A stretch of 64,000 bases of DNA from Patiria miniata (taxonomy: Eukaryota; Echinodermata; Asteroidea; Valvatida; Asterinidae), in NCBI RefSeq assembly GCF_015706575.1, contig NW_024037075.1:12771746-12835745 (forward strand), given 5' to 3'. Position numbers and translations under genes: made by a program. Positions 10,651 to 23,816 of this stretch are shown here, piece after piece. The notes under the pieces were generated by a model. That model was given only the letters and a program-made list of their open reading frames with translations, made no database searches and was not told where the DNA came from. The stretch's first letter is position 1, and each line of letters starts with the position of its first letter.

Positions 10651-13600
10651 TTCTCCCTTGCCAAGCTCACTCTAGAATTACATGTACTAGGCATAACAAT
10701 ATCAAAATGATAACATTCTCAGTAAAAGGAAATGAAATTTTACAAGAAAATCAACGAAATTAGAGGGTCTAATGTTTCAATCCTAAGCTGGACCATTCTC
10801 ACAGGCAAAACATGGTAATACATTCTCAATTTAGATCATCAGTAGGGTCACACTGCATGTAAGACAATTAGCTGTTCACCATTGAAAAAAATACTATATA
10901 TAAAATCGGGGAATTGTGCGAATTCCAAAAACAGATAATTAAAAATGTGTTATTCCAGGATGTCTGCTTGCAATTAAAACATAAACATCATAACACATTC
11001 TGGATTCAGATGGTCAGTAGGGTCACACTGCGTGTAAGATAATCAGCTGTTCACCCTCTACATATGACACCGTAGTTTGTCATCAAAGTCAAACTGACAC
11101 TCTTAAAGTCCTGGTTTAGATATAACCCTGCAACCGGTCAGATTGGACCTGACCCCTTCTGGGTCAAAATAATTTTTTTTGGTCAAATGGCCAGAAAGGT
11201 GACTCAAGAGAAGCGTGATTTTGACCCGGAAAATTGTCAGGTCAAATTTGAACCGGATTTGGGTCGAATCTGACCCATGACATTTTAGAGTGTCTATGAT
11301 TTGCTGATTGGGTCAATGAGAATGGACAAGGAACTGTAGATTCGTGCTAAGAATGGACGGGGTGAATCTTGCACAAATCTACAGTTCCAAGTGTATTCTC
11401 TGACTTAAACTATTTCTTAAAACAACAATAGTTTTTGCAAATAAGATCCCTGGTATACCACAATCTCCATGTTTGTGAATAAGTGTAGATTCCACATCTG
11501 GAAACTTTTTGAAGTGGCAAACAAAATTACTGTAGACCTCAAATCTCTACGCCTGTGCATGGAAACGTCACTAATTTGAAAACCCAGTGGATATATGGTA
11601 TTTGTTGATTTCTGAGGCTGTATGGGTGGTTTGGTCCATTTCCAAGTTGAGACTTGTTGGCCTGACAACAGTTGTATTGATGTATCACGTTTAAACAATG
11701 AGAAGTTTAAACAATGAGTAGTTATGTGATTATTCCAAGATGGAAAACGCATGTCTATTTTGTAAATAAACTTATATTTTTGGAGACTCATTGGCCAAGT
11801 GCCTTAAGTGTGCGTGTATAACGGTTCAAAAAATTAAGTATTACCCCGAGTAGTTTTGGAATTATTCCAACCACCAATTAGTGACTTTTTTGTAAATAAA
11901 TTAATTTTTGAATAATGTTTATGTTATATTTTGTGTATTAGGCTCCCTGAATATTATTGTACTTATGTCAGACATTTAATAGAGTAGCTTGGGATTATTC
12001 CAACCACAAATCAGTGACTTTTTTTTTTAATAATTTTTTTTCAGAATTTTTATTATTATATTTTGTATAAACATTGGTGCAAAGGTTGGTGGGAAGATCA
12101 GTTTTAAAAACTGCAAAAATATGAAGGAATAACTGATTTGACACAGCATGGGGGGGGGGGGGTTAACTACTAAAGGAAATATGAAAACAAAGGATATTCT
12201 TTTCTTTTTTCCCAAATCAATCACGATCAATCACGAGTCAAGAGCAACTGACGTGCTAGGTGCATTGTCATTTTTTTCATATTTTTTTTATATAATAAAA
12301 AACCCAATAATCTGACATGTTTGGATGTTAATGAAGTGTGGTTTCAAATTCACTTTCAAATTCACTTTCTATGCTTTGCAGTGGCTGAAAATGTTGAAAG
12401 TTTCTCTTTATTTGCATACTTTTTAATTAATAGACTGGTTTTGCATTTATATCTGTAATCACATATTAAAAGGCCTAGTACTCTTAAACATAACTAGAAA
12501 AAATTTCCTTTTTTGCAAGTAGGGCAAGTCCAAGAAAATGTCCCCATGTGGTCCCATACGTAGCGTACCATGTCTTCTTCATCCCAAAGAATAACAAAAA
12601 TGTGTGTGGGTACAGGTTTTTCCTTTCAGACGCCCAACAGAATACAAGAAACGCACTGATCTATTTGCTTTTTAGAGGGTTCAACTTTGCTGGGACGTAG
12701 CGTGTGTGAATTCTTGGACTTGCCCAGTAATAGCCTGATGGAGTACGCATATGGATTGCATTCAGGTTCCATATTAAAATACATGATGTTAGTATCTCAC
12801 AATTGTTTGTGGTGTGATCATTTTGTGTCAGTCACATTCTGTTGTATTGCATTTTACCTTAAGATGAGTATGTGAGGAAGAGTGTATAGTGTGTGACTTT
12901 CTGGTTTGCTCAGAATTGAATGGTTCAAACCCACCATCATCCCTGTCCTGTTACGGATATTCAATCAAACACAATCCAGCCCATGTGTTTATCGGATACC
13001 CGATTACCCTATTATCCGTAAACTCCCAGCCCTATACTTTAACGAGGGGGTGGGTCTTAGGTTAGCTGTTGCCTTCAACAAACCTGTTTACATTTTCGAT
13101 TTTACATGTGGGACCAAAGTAGTTCAAAGAAAATGGGGGGGGGGGGGGGGGGGGCTGGTAACCATCTTCCAACATAGGGGCGCTCTTCAAAACCAATGAT
13201 TATATGATAAATATGCATTATGTGCCCATTTTCAGGCCGTATTGTATGGGTTTTGGGACTTGCTTTTTGTATTCCTCGTTTATATCAAAAATACCTATAC
13301 CATTATTGGCATATGGTTACTTCTAAGAAATAGATACTTTAAGGGCATTTTTGTTGTATCTTGAGGGGGCACTTTACTGTTCGAGGGGGCACATTTATGG
13401 CCGCAAAAGGGGCACTTGGGAAAATCTGGGGGGGCATGTGCCCGCAAAAGGGGCACTTGGGAGAATCCCCCCCCCCCCCCCCCCCCCCCCCCCGGTTCCG
13501 CCGCCCCTGACCAGCGACCGGTGTAGCTAAGGTGTGGGGTGGGGGTGCGCACTTGCCGGCCCCTCCTCAGCCTCGACTCCAGGGGCACGTGCTCGTTCCT

Positions 13601-14430
13601 TACACTAACCCCTGGCTGTGATGATGACGTAAATGACGCAGATTGGCTATTCACAGCGTACTGCACGCACATTTCGAAGATTGCACGCCGGGCGCGCCCA
13701 TAATGCGCTCGCGTGCTTTGCACGTAACGTCACGTATAAAAAAAAGAATTATGATTCAAAAGTCGCGATGCCTGTACGATATGGATTATGTCGGCCGCAT
13801 TTTTCGCTAAAAAAACCCTGCCGGTTGTAAAGGCACGAAAGAGGTACGTACATTTAATACAAATCTTTGCTAATTAACACAACGTCCAAACGCTGTGTTT
13901 GAAAGGATTGATTCTTCAAAATCACAACTTTTAACATTTTAAAGATGGCGCCGTGCGTAAAACGGATAAACTGCAGCCCTAATTATAATGTGCCATATTT
14001 TGGCACATTTAAATTACACAATTCCAGGGGTTTACGATCGCGCAAGGCATGATGGGAAACAACATGGCGCTGCAATATCGTACCCACGGGGCACGAGGTT
14101 GGCCCCTCCTTAATTAAAATCGTCCTCACAGTCTCCCCTCCCCCCAGATGCTACATCCAACAAAATGGAAAATAGGGTTAAATGGAACACAAAGGTGCAC
14201 TTTTAAGAGTTACATTTAAAAAATACATTGCATGGCCCTGGATGTGCAGTTGGTGACATGTAAAACCTACACAATACATTCAGGGCATTTATGGTGCAGT
14301 GCGTTGATCTAGCACTAGTTGCATTTCGTCTTTGTTTTACCCACAAATTTCCCTCAAATTATCAAAACCTTGCTCTCTTCACAAAACGTTCCTGTATTTT
14401 TTTTTTCAACATTACCAGCTATTACTTCTA
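10651..14430. other. Intergenic, 3' of the NLR
   Basis: No gene recognised. Near 10,790-10,880 and 10,975-11,060 is a diverged direct repeat (tcagtagggtcacactg). 11,094-11,295 looks like a small MITE with ends gacactct and agagtgtc. 13,137-13,154 is a poly-G run and 13,467-13,494 a long poly-C run beside ggttccgccgcccctga. Short open frames here have no recognisable domains. Confidence 0.5.
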
Positions 14431-14697
14431 CAGGGTAAGTCAGAAGGATGGCCACCCTATTTTGAAAAAAAATATTAAAGATATTTTTTGAAGACAGGGG
14501 GTTGAAAATATTACATTTCTGGAAACCACTGTATTTATTGCTGTCATCTGGTGAAATGGGCAACATGATATGACAAAGTTTCTGAAAGTTACAATATTTC
14601 CGAAAAAAATAGTGGAAAACAATGTTATATCCACGGAATACCCAATATGCAAAGATGTTGGTTTACAGGCTAGTAGTGAATGACATACACACATGAA

Positions 14698-15206
14698 TGG
14701 AATATACAACATTTGCAAACATCGAAAAATAAAACTACCAAGTTTTTACAAAATACCTTACTAGGATGTTGGTAAATGACAGTCTCAAGCATCTTGTAAA
14801 ATTATGGTACCTGGTGTGAAGTCATTTTTTAGAAAATGGTATTGTTGTATACATTTCCAACGGTAGTTGGCCGACCAGCGTTGGAAAAACCTAACCATTT
14901 TTCAACTATTGCTCCAAATTTACCATTTTTTCAGTCCAAATTTTGTTTGCTATTGGTTACATGTTCATGAACGGGTGCAGGCCAGCTAAGACTGGTTCCC
15001 CTGCCTTACAATTTTCCATCATCTATAAATTGATCCTTTTTATCTTTTGTGGAGTCAGGGAACCAGACTACTTGAACATTTTTGTTTTTCTTGGTTTTTC
15101 CAACTTTTCGAACACAAAACTTCAAAAATGTCAGTGTAACAATATTTGATCTATTATACTAACCCCGACAATTACAGCAAAAGCCAATGATGTACATTCC
15201 CTTTAA
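14698..15206. mobile_element. TTAA-type (piggyBac-like) MITE, copy A
   Basis: About 510 bp; the right end reads attccctttaa. It is about 80-90 percent alike by eye to 15,369-15,883 (inverted) and to 47,613-48,135. The left end is degraded. Confidence 0.6.
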
Positions 15207-15368
15207 TCATTCTCATTTATGTGAAAGGAATACCAAAATGAGACGGAAAACTGTATTCATGTGAAACGTTTGTAATCTATCAGCTCTGCAATAATCAGAA
15301 ACATACCGCAAGGATTGACTCAATCGTGTGCAATAGGTGTGAAGTGCACAGATGTGTTTTAGCCTGAT

Positions 15369-15883
15369 TTAAAGGGAATGTTCATTATTGGCTTTTGCTG
15401 TAATTGTCGGAAATGAACTATTCAAGGGGTTAGTATAATAGATCAAATATTGTGAAGTTTTGTGTTCGAAAAGGTTGGAAAAACCAAGAAAAACAAAAAT
15501 GTTCAAGTAGTCTGGTTCCCTGACTCCACAAAAGATAAAATGGATCAATTTATAGATGATGGAAAATTGTAAGGCAAGGGAACCAGTCTAGCTGGCCTGC
15601 ACCCGTTCATGAACATGTAACCAATAGCAAACAAAATTTGGACTAAAAAATGGTAAATTTGGAGCAGTAGTTGAGAAATAGTTAGGTTTTTCCAATGCTG
15701 GTCGGCCGACCAGCGTTGGAAATGTATACAACAATACCATTTTCTCGAAAATGAATTCACACCAGGTGCCATAATTTTACAAGATGCTTAAGACTGTCAT
15801 TTACCAACATCCTAGTAAGGTATTTCGTAAAAACTTGGTAGTTTTATTTTTCGATGTTTGCAAATGTTGTATATTCCCTTTAA
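15369..15883. mobile_element. TTAA-type (piggyBac-like) MITE, copy B (inverted)
   Basis: Flanked by TTAA at both ends (ttaaagggaat ... attccctttaa). Inverted relative to copy A, so 14,698-15,883 can fold into a hairpin with arms of about 510 bp and a loop of about 160 bp. Confidence 0.65.
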
Positions 15884-16080
15884 TGATCTGTGGACAAAAT
15901 TGATTTTCGTAAATGTTGAGAAAACCTCTGTATCTCCCGAACCACAAACCAAAATGGATGAAACAAAAATGAGGTGATTACTAAAATCTTGTAGTTTTTG
16001 TTTCTGTCTTTAAAATGCTTTATACTTTTATATACTTGTCTTGCCTTTTTACAAGGTACTGATCTTTTTGACTCACCCTG

Positions 16081-17270
16081 TACAACTTACGTACTCACTA
16101 AGGACTGGGCCCTAAAGTACACTTTACTCAGCTGAGTGTTTTGCAATAAACGGCACATAGTTATGGGAAGTATCCTATTGTTAAGGACATTAGGACAGAG
16201 TTTATGGGGACTTCCTGCTGCCCCCATAATGTCTTCAATCCCCATAATAACTATCGCTCAACAGGTGTATGCATCCCCACAATTATGGAACAAGACTGTG
16301 TGGAGTGTTCAGTGTGGCGTTGATGTACACAGAGGGGAACTGCTTTACATTGCTAGTACCTTTATTACAACTTTTATGCATAATGAAAAGTTTTGGACAT
16401 TTGCTCATCGCAACACTGCGTGTACACACTCAGTATGGGTGCGCGTGCGTTGTTGAGACACCAAAACAGGCATATCTTTAAAACTGGGCAACGTACAAAT
16501 CTGGGGTGATCAGAACATGAAAGAAGACATCTTCAGCTTTCTATAGGGATGAAATTTGTCAATGACAATGCTTGGCACATAACGACCATTTTAGTTTGAA
16601 AAGACACATCCACGCTTTGTGCTCCTATTCAACAGTGCACATCACGAAGCGTAAACTAGTTTTTTAGCACGCATGTCCTTGTGTTTTTTTACCACAGCGT
16701 CAAAACAAAAAGTTCAACAACCTTGGGGTGACAACATTCATAAAGTTGATAAAATTCTCTAAATGCTGATATAAGAAACAAGCTAATTGGACAATAAATT
16801 CCGACGACTATTTTGGCTTGAAAAAATATAGCCCGTCAGTGTTTTGATTAGTTAGCCCATGGTTAGCCCACAGTTTAGCCACCCACACACGCGCGCGCGC
16901 GTATTATATACATTGTATATAAATGCACGTGCCTATTGTGTAATGTGTGTTCTGTTGTGAGTGTATGCAGCACCCCGCGTATTTGAGCTTTTGTCCGTTT
17001 GCCTATATCAACTTTTCATTATGGGTACGGTACAGGTCTGTATTTTTCTGCCCCGCCGGTGAACAACGGTATCCCACAAAACGGAACCCCAGAAGAGAAA
17101 TTTTAAACAACTTCTCTTGTTTTAATTTGCAAATGATTCAAAGAGAGCCACCGGTATTCATCCCTGCTTATTCCTTCATGGCAAACAACAGTTTATTGAA
17201 TATCTGATTTGTTTTGTTTTTTTCATTTTTATTCAGTACAGGTTTGAGCTGTGCTTTCCAGTGAACCAAA
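16081..17270. other. Intergenic
   Basis: No supported gene. A short (CG)n/(AC)n-like tract is near 16,880-16,905. The short open frames show no known domain. Confidence 0.4.
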
Positions 17271-18270
17271 ATGCTCCCCAGCTGCAAAACAGGGCTTCTC
17301 ATCTTAACCTCACCGATAAACCAACTCATCAAACGAATCAGTCCGATACTGTGCCATATATGCCACCAGTCGCAAATTGGAAACACTCTACGTACAGCTG
17401 CATCCTGGCCTTGACCACGAACTGGAAGTGTACAGACAGAGACCGATTCCTGTTACGCAAGATGTCTGCGCAATCATCACTGCTATCTACGTCAAGTCAG
17501 CGCAGCTACAAGGGCACGATGTCAGAGTTCTCATAAACAATATAAGTAACCGGTCTGGCACCTTTCCTACCACTAGAATTCTCAAAGGAGAAGTGGGTCT
17601 GGTCCTACTGACTGCTCCGCTCCAAACAAACTCCAAGCGTTACTCAAGTCGTGGTTTGTATTCCCAACAAATCCTGCTGTGAAAATCATACCAGAGTCTG
17701 TTTGGTTGAACGTTAACAGTTCTCCACCAGTTGATGCTGATGCTAACGAAGTAGACTGTTCGCTGGTTATTAGAGTTACAGAAGCATGGCACTAGGGGAA
17801 ACATTCGATCGCATCCAAGCTAGACATAAAGTCCTGCTGAGTGAGTCGGCTATCAGAGCAGAAGAGAAGATTACAGTTGGTGTGACAGACATATCCATGC
17901 TGCAACGTAAGAACGCATCAAATCAAGTATAAAACAACCTTTATTACATTCTTTCTCTTCATTGGCTGAGAGTAGGTCATAAATGTATAAGTGTTCAGTA
18001 TTTCATATTAATACAACACCTGAATATATCCCCCTCATCTGATTGCAGGAAAAAACACTACCAGAGTTGATCCAGCCAATGGATGCGTGCATCGCGTCTA
18101 TCCGTGACTTCATCCACGATATCAAACCACGCATCTTACAGTCAGACTCCATCGTGCCCATCACGGATCCTTACGGCCCCAGCGTGGTGGATCCAGACAT
18201 GAGGTGCATTGTGGTCAGTGAGGAGACCAAGAAAGGTGGAAATGCTGTCAATAGGGTCAGACAGCAAAAG
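17271..18270 (+). pseudogene. COASY: 5'-half fragment of bifunctional CoA synthase (COASY), broken
   Basis: COASY makes CoA from phosphopantetheine (PPAT then dephospho-CoA kinase). An ATG at 17271 opens a frame resembling the COASY N-terminus (TGLLILTSPINQL). A 1-nt shift near 17,375 leads to ETLYVQLHPG. Further frame changes occur near 17,640-17,770, then the PPAT domain (ETFDRIQARHKVLLSESA, 17,790-17,905). After an intron (donor 17,907, acceptor before 18,049) comes the PPAT C-terminal part with ITDPYGPSVVDPDMRC and VVSEETKKGGNAVNRV, ending at the donor after 18270. The nucleotidyltransferase HxGH-type motif reads QARH, and the exon junction is also out of phase by one base. No dephospho-CoA kinase domain follows. 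It keeps introns, so it is a DNA-level duplicate rather than a retrocopy. A short stretch at 18,566-18,600 with splice-like borders may be one more relic exon. Confidence 0.8.
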
Positions 18271-19940
18271 GTATGTGCCAGCTTGTATGTGTGTATAGGG
18301 ATTTAGGATCATTTGCTTTTCATGCATTTTGTCTGTTTCCAATAATAACACCACTCAAAATCCAAAGAACTTAGAAGAATGATCAAAACCAAACCTGTTG
18401 AAGTTCCAGCTAAGTGCATATATTACAGTTTTTTGAGAAAAATGTCGAAAACCATGCACAACCTTTTGATCACGAAACATGAAAATGCAATCAAGGTAAA
18501 CCAAAACCAAAATCTGCAACCAAGGTAAAGGGGAAACAAGTTCTTAATTTTTATATACATTGCAGGGATTCAGGAGAGTGCTGACCGAGTTGGGACAAGG
18601 TGGGTGCTGGTATTTTGCAACAGGGCAATAGGCAAGCCTGCAGTAAAGCTAAGCGGGCAAAATTCACAGAGTGGAAAACATACTCTCTTTGTTGTTGGAT
18701 TGAAAATGAGATTTGAAGGTTTGCATGGTGGACATGAACAATGAATGGGAGGTTTGCACCACCTCAGAAATAGCTTCTAATTTTGTTAATCGAATTACAC
18801 TATAGATGATACGTGACTTAAATGAATAGACAAGCCACATACATGTAAAGCCCGGCCCGATAGGCACAGTAGTGTGCCTGGCCTACAAAAAAATTGGGGG
18901 CCTACAAACAATTTGGGACCTACAAAAATACCACAGTGTGCCATAAAACACATGTAGGTCCACCACACACACACACTGACATCTGCAGAGAAAGTTTTAA
19001 AAAGCTGTTAAAAAGTTTTAGGGTCTCCCTCTGAATTTTCGATTTAACCAACTGACGCTTGTGCAATGTACACAAGGTTCGACCTTAACTTTCATTTTCA
19101 CTAGCCAGCCGGGCTACTGAAACAGACTCTTAACTAGCCCGCGGGCATTTTCACTAGGCTAAGCCTGCATATGTTTTTGTCTTTTATAGAGTGTCTCATA
19201 AACAGTGACAATGTTCATACATGTAAAACGTATATAGCCTGAAAGTTGACCCCTGGTGGCGAGTTTTTGAAATTATTTTTAGTACATTGATTTCTTTTAA
19301 AAAAATCACGAAATTTTACGGAAAAATCGCATGACGTGAAAGAGAAATATCTTGTCAAAAATTGACTTCTCAACTGATTTCTCATCTATTCTGAGGCAAC
19401 TTTGTCAGTGTTTTTAATACTTTTAAACCAATCTCAAAATTTAGCCATTTAAAACAGTTGATAAATTATACACAAATTGATACAGGGTTGCGTTCTGAAT
19501 TTCATGATTTATTTCAGTCTTTCTGTCCTTCACCTTTGCCATATCCCAATAATTTGTTTGACTCACCAGCCGGGCTACTTAAGGAATAGTTTGACTATAT
19601 AGCCCGCTGCTGTTTTAACTAGCATTTGGCTAGCGGGCTGCCGCTAATTTCGAACCCTGTGTACATCATGTAGGCAAACGTGTAGGCATGTAGGTATTTC
19701 TGGCATGTTGGAACTTAAACATCAGTGCTGACAACATCAGTATTATTCGGCTCATATTTCAACTCATTGTAATAGCCTTTCTTTTCCAGAAATAGGGGAA
19801 AACATAACAATTTGAAAAAATAGAACATGGATTTCTTACCTAATCAGTTACAAATTTTATCAAAAGCCCTGCTTTTGAGTAAGGCATTACCATATTTCTC
19901 CAGAAGATTCATCTTTTAATGTTTGTTTGTTTTTTCACAG
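18271..19940. other. Between the COASY and NDUFV1 fragments
   Basis: No firm coding exon. 19,072-19,655 is a repeat bounded by inverted ends of the type acaaggttcga / gaaccctgtgt, with internal cagccgggctac blocks, probably a hAT-like MITE. (AC)n at 18,965-18,980. Confidence 0.5.
19072..19655. mobile_element. Probable hAT-like MITE
   Basis: The termini are imperfect inverted copies ((c)aaggttcgacc and its complement ending gaaccctg), with subterminal inverted blocks around tagccagccgggctac and ggctagcgggctgcc. Target duplication is unclear. About 0.58 kb, non-coding. Confidence 0.45.
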
Positions 19941-22900
19941 GCATTGATCGAGAGTTTGGAAGGCAAGTAGGGCAAGCCTTGTCTCAAGCCCCCATTCCCT
20001 GCCGACGTTGGCGTCTTTGGCTGTCCGACGACGGTAGCTAATGTGGTGCCAGTGGCTGTAGCCCCGGTGAGATATCACCGATGCAAACCCAAATTACAGG
20101 CCCTCGTGCTCGGTAGAGACATGAATGTAAATTTGTCAGCAGCCCATCAGAATAAAGTCAACAGAACCACTTTTTAGTTTGCTGATGATATTTTTCCATT
20201 CTGGATTTGTCCCAGTTTGATGTTTTTTGGGCCAAAAATGCCAACTTGAAAACAAAAAGATACCCGAACCACAGTCATATTTGAAATTGGACTTTACAAA
20301 TGCTGAGCTACGGTGGAAATTATACCAAGTTTTTAGCAACATTCCTTACCCCAGTCTTTTAAAAAAAAACCACTGAGATAATGCAGCCGTGTATATATTG
20401 CTACGTTACCAAGCCGTGGCAATTCAAGGCCTAACACACATCTTTCACCTCCCATGGACCAGTTCAAGTCTCTGTGTAGGAATCTTACCATTGGGCATTA
20501 CTCAAGCATTGGCACGAGTATTGATGGTACCTGGTATGGGCTACAGAATTTGACTGCCCAAATTCAGTGTCTGCTCCTGCGACTTTCGCTGTTCAGCCAG
20601 ACAGCACTCACAGCTGGTCATGCATAGAAGCATGTGATGAGTGTCAACTACTCAACTCTTTCGTTCATTTTTCAGAGCATTTGTTGCCGGGGCGGCAGCT
20701 GGTTTGCCTCCTTCGGCCGGGAGTGCAACTCAGGCACCAAGCTCTTCAACATCTCGGGCAGCGTGGTAAACCCCTTGCACGGTGGAGGAGGAGATGTCCA
20801 TCCTGCTCCGGGAGCTGATTGAACGCCATGCTGGAGGCGTGATCGGGGGATGGGACAATCTCCTTGGGGTCATCCCAGGGGGGGGGGCTTCGACACCTGT
20901 CATTCCCAAAAGGTATGGAGTGCAGACAGGACAAATTTGTCGTTATGATTTGGTTGAATGCTCCGTTGCAGTGCACTTTTTACCACGACCCTTATCAATG
21001 CATATTTGTTTCAGCAAAGTTTCAATTTAGAAAACAAGATGTTTTTATGCCTTCTTCCTTTTTATGCCAAAAAATGCAGATTTTCATATTCATGAGCAAA
21101 CATGCAACATCGTTTGAGGGAGAAGTCCTTTGCGTTCATGGACATCCCCTTAATTCAGACTTAGTCTAGTAGGAATTTCCCTTTGGAACCCCAAATTACA
21201 CGCGCCAACCACTTCTTTGAGAATCCTGAAAAAGCAAGCCTTAAAAACCTGCAGTTAGCAAAAATTACGTTTGGTTTTATTTCATAGTGTTCAATCCCTA
21301 AATTCAACTGTCTACTTTCTTCACCAGCGTATGTAGTGATGTCATGATGGATTTCGATGCTCTGGTTGCTGCCCAGACTGGTCTTGGCACAGCGGCTGTC
21401 ATTGTCATGGACAAATCAGCCGACATAGTCAAATGCATCGCCAGGCTAATCACCTTTTACAAGCATGAGAGCTGTGGACAGGTACCTCAAACATTAGCTG
21501 TTGGCTAGTTGGAGAATATTCTGTATTTTGGCTAGTGTATCAAGCCTTAAGAATATCTTGAAGATATCTGCATTTTAATGGAAAGTTTTGCTGCATACAA
21601 TCTGCTCATAGCAATTACATAACCTTATTCAGAGTATTCTCCATATCTTCCATTTATGGGGTGCTTGTTTCTGCTTGGCTAGGAAATCCATTTATGGGGA
21701 AAGTTGCATTCAGAAAGTGAAAGCCACCACAAGATGTCTTCAGAATATTATTTCAAGTACCTTTTCAAGTATCACTTTTGTGTTTGTAAAAATCCTTTAA
21801 ACTGTTTGTCTTCAAGTTAATTTGTCTAAAATAATCTAGCAAATATCCTGGAATTAGTCTTATTGAACATGAACAGTATGATACAAAATACTGTAGCATC
21901 TAAAATTGCTTTGACTCAAATATTAAAATTGGGTTTGTGTGATTCTACGTTTTCTTTTGAGTACAGTGCACACCGTGCAGGGAGGGAACAGGCTGGATGG
22001 AGAAAGTCATGGATCGATTTGGTAAGATCCAACTAATTGATGGAATGAGTTTGTCCTTAAATTCCTCAACAAAATGTTCCCAACTGACTGCTTCATGATC
22101 CGCAAAGCCGGTTGAAGAAACTGTGAAATTCACATGTGGAAATCTGTTTCTTCAAATTAGTAACATCCACTGGGATTATCCACTGAGGTGTCCATTGAAG
22201 CGATCACATCGCATATGACATATATTCTGTACATATTCCATTTGTCAATAAGCAAGGGCGGATCCAGGGGGGGCCAAAGGGGGTTATGGCCCCCCTCAAA
22301 ACGAAACCAATTTTTGTTTTTGTTTTTATGTGACATCGCAATAAAGGCAGGCAATGAGTACACCACCATCTTTTCCTCAAAAAAACATTGGTTAAAGTGG
22401 TCAGAAATTGCCTCAGATCGCACCACAGAGCATCTAGAATCCAAAAATGAATCGAGTCCAACAAAATCAACATTTGGATTGCATTTTCTTTGTGAGTTGT
22501 GTTTTCTCTATTTGGCTCTCTGCCAACTTCCTTCAAATTGAGCTTATGCATAAAATTTGAAACACGCCATATTTTTTTTCCCCACTTTTTGGGGGGACCC
22601 AAATTTTTTTTTGGGCCCCCCCCCCAAATTGTGTTCTTGATCCGCCCTTGTCAATAAGGTCTTACTGAAACCATCTACTGTTGAAGGAATGGTGCTGCAA
22701 GTGGTAATAACGGTCATTTTAAGGCACTTCATCATGCACACTTTCCAAAGACTTGTGACTTGACTTGAGACACGACCCTGATGCAGAGCTCAAACTGGGA
22801 GAAATACAGGAAAGAAAACTGGAGACACGAATGGGAGACATTGTCACAAACGGTCCACCAACTTGGGCTGTCAGCTGCTTTCTTTTTTGTATATTGGCAG

Positions 22901-23601
22901 TGACTGGCAATGCCAAGCCCGATGAGATTGACATGCTGTATGAGCTGAGCAAGCAGCTTGAAGGGCACACCATTTGTGCGCTAGGTGATGGAGCTGCATG
23001 GCCTGTACAGGTATGTGTGAAAATCGGCAGCACTTTCATTACATTTTCATCGAGTTAATGTCCATTTTCATCAGGGGCAAGAATCTTAAAGTATTCATTA
23101 AAAAAAAGAGTTTGCGCTTTGTACCACAAACTGAAACAGCAAATTTGGCATGTTTTCTAAAAAAAAAAATTGGCTATGATGCTCTTTTCCTATTCAAGTC
23201 AGCCTGAAAGGTTGACTTCTCCGTTGAAGTCCTCAATGCACTGAGGCTTAATATAAATGGCCATAATAGCAAAACCTTTAAGAATTATTATGAAACTTTT
23301 TTGGAATGAGCTCATTGTGTGAATTTGTCTTCGTGCATCCCAAGTTTCGAAAAAAGATCAAACATGGAACGGCTGAGATCTTAGGATCTCCTGGCTGTGA
23401 TATGGAGAAAGCCAGGCTCTGTTGGGTTTAACTCTGTGCCTGGATGCGTCATTTGGCTTCACGGTCTCCAGACCTTTAACAGTGACTTGTTGATTGCCCC
23501 TGCAGGGACTCATCCGTCACTACCGTCCGGAGCTGGAGAGAAGGATGCAAGAGTTCCATGAGCAGCAGCAGAAGAAACAGAAGGCTGTGGCTTCATCGTA
23601 G
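19941..23601 (+). pseudogene. NDUFV1: 3'-half fragment of complex I 51 kDa subunit (NDUFV1), broken
   Basis: NDUFV1 is the FMN/NADH subunit of mitochondrial complex I. Exons seen: 19941-20066, 20676-20912, 21328-21481, 21967-22021, 22901-23010 and 23506-23601 (stop TAG), with conserved splice sites. They encode the second half of the protein: [39 protein letters not shown] and the cluster-N3 cysteines in HESCGQ/CTPCREG and [16 protein letters not shown]. The first exon carries TAG at 19968-19970 where the family has Gln. The second has a 1-nt insertion near 20775. The other four exons are open and in phase. FMN- and NADH-binding N-terminal exons are absent upstream; only the COASY fragment is there. 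A functional mitochondrial protein is therefore not expected. Confidence 0.88.
22253..22650. mobile_element. hAT-type MITE with 8-bp target duplication
   Basis: The ends caagggcggatcc and ggatccgcccttg-type (tgatccgcccttg) are inverted, flanked by the 8-bp direct repeat tcaataag (22245-22252, 22651-22658). 398 bp, in an NDUFV1-fragment intron. Same family as 46476-47154, with relics near 1250, 51835 and 62450. Confidence 0.85.
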
Positions 23602-23816
23602 CAAGCCGGTCATCCCCAAAGAATGGAAGGAGGATGGATTTACGTGAAATGAAAACCTGGTACCTGGCCTCTATTATGTGGTAGAAAACTGTGGATTGTT
23701 CGGATTGGCTCTCAAAGGCTATATCTGGGATATCAAAGCTGTTGTCATACGCCTTCATGTCTAACATTGTCAAGGACATTCTCTTCTTGATATGCTTCAA
23801 CAGTCGCTTGTATCCC

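Larger units (their letters stand above)
14431..16080. mobile_element. Mariner-type non-autonomous element with two MITEs inside
   Basis: Ends cagggtaagtc and gactcaccctg are inverted copies and both abut TA, as expected of the mariner/IS630 group. No transposase frame is seen. The interior carries two inverted TTAA-flanked MITEs (14,698-15,206 and 15,369-15,883). Confidence 0.55.

Noticed and set aside
10329..10694. Minus-strand frames of 74-125 residues opposite the LRRs
   Set aside because: Shadows of the 168-bp LRR repeat.
22765..22900. Additional NDUFV1 exon
   Set aside because: The open frame upstream of 22901 has no family similarity, and the acceptor ttggcag at 22894-22900 fits the known exon start and phase.
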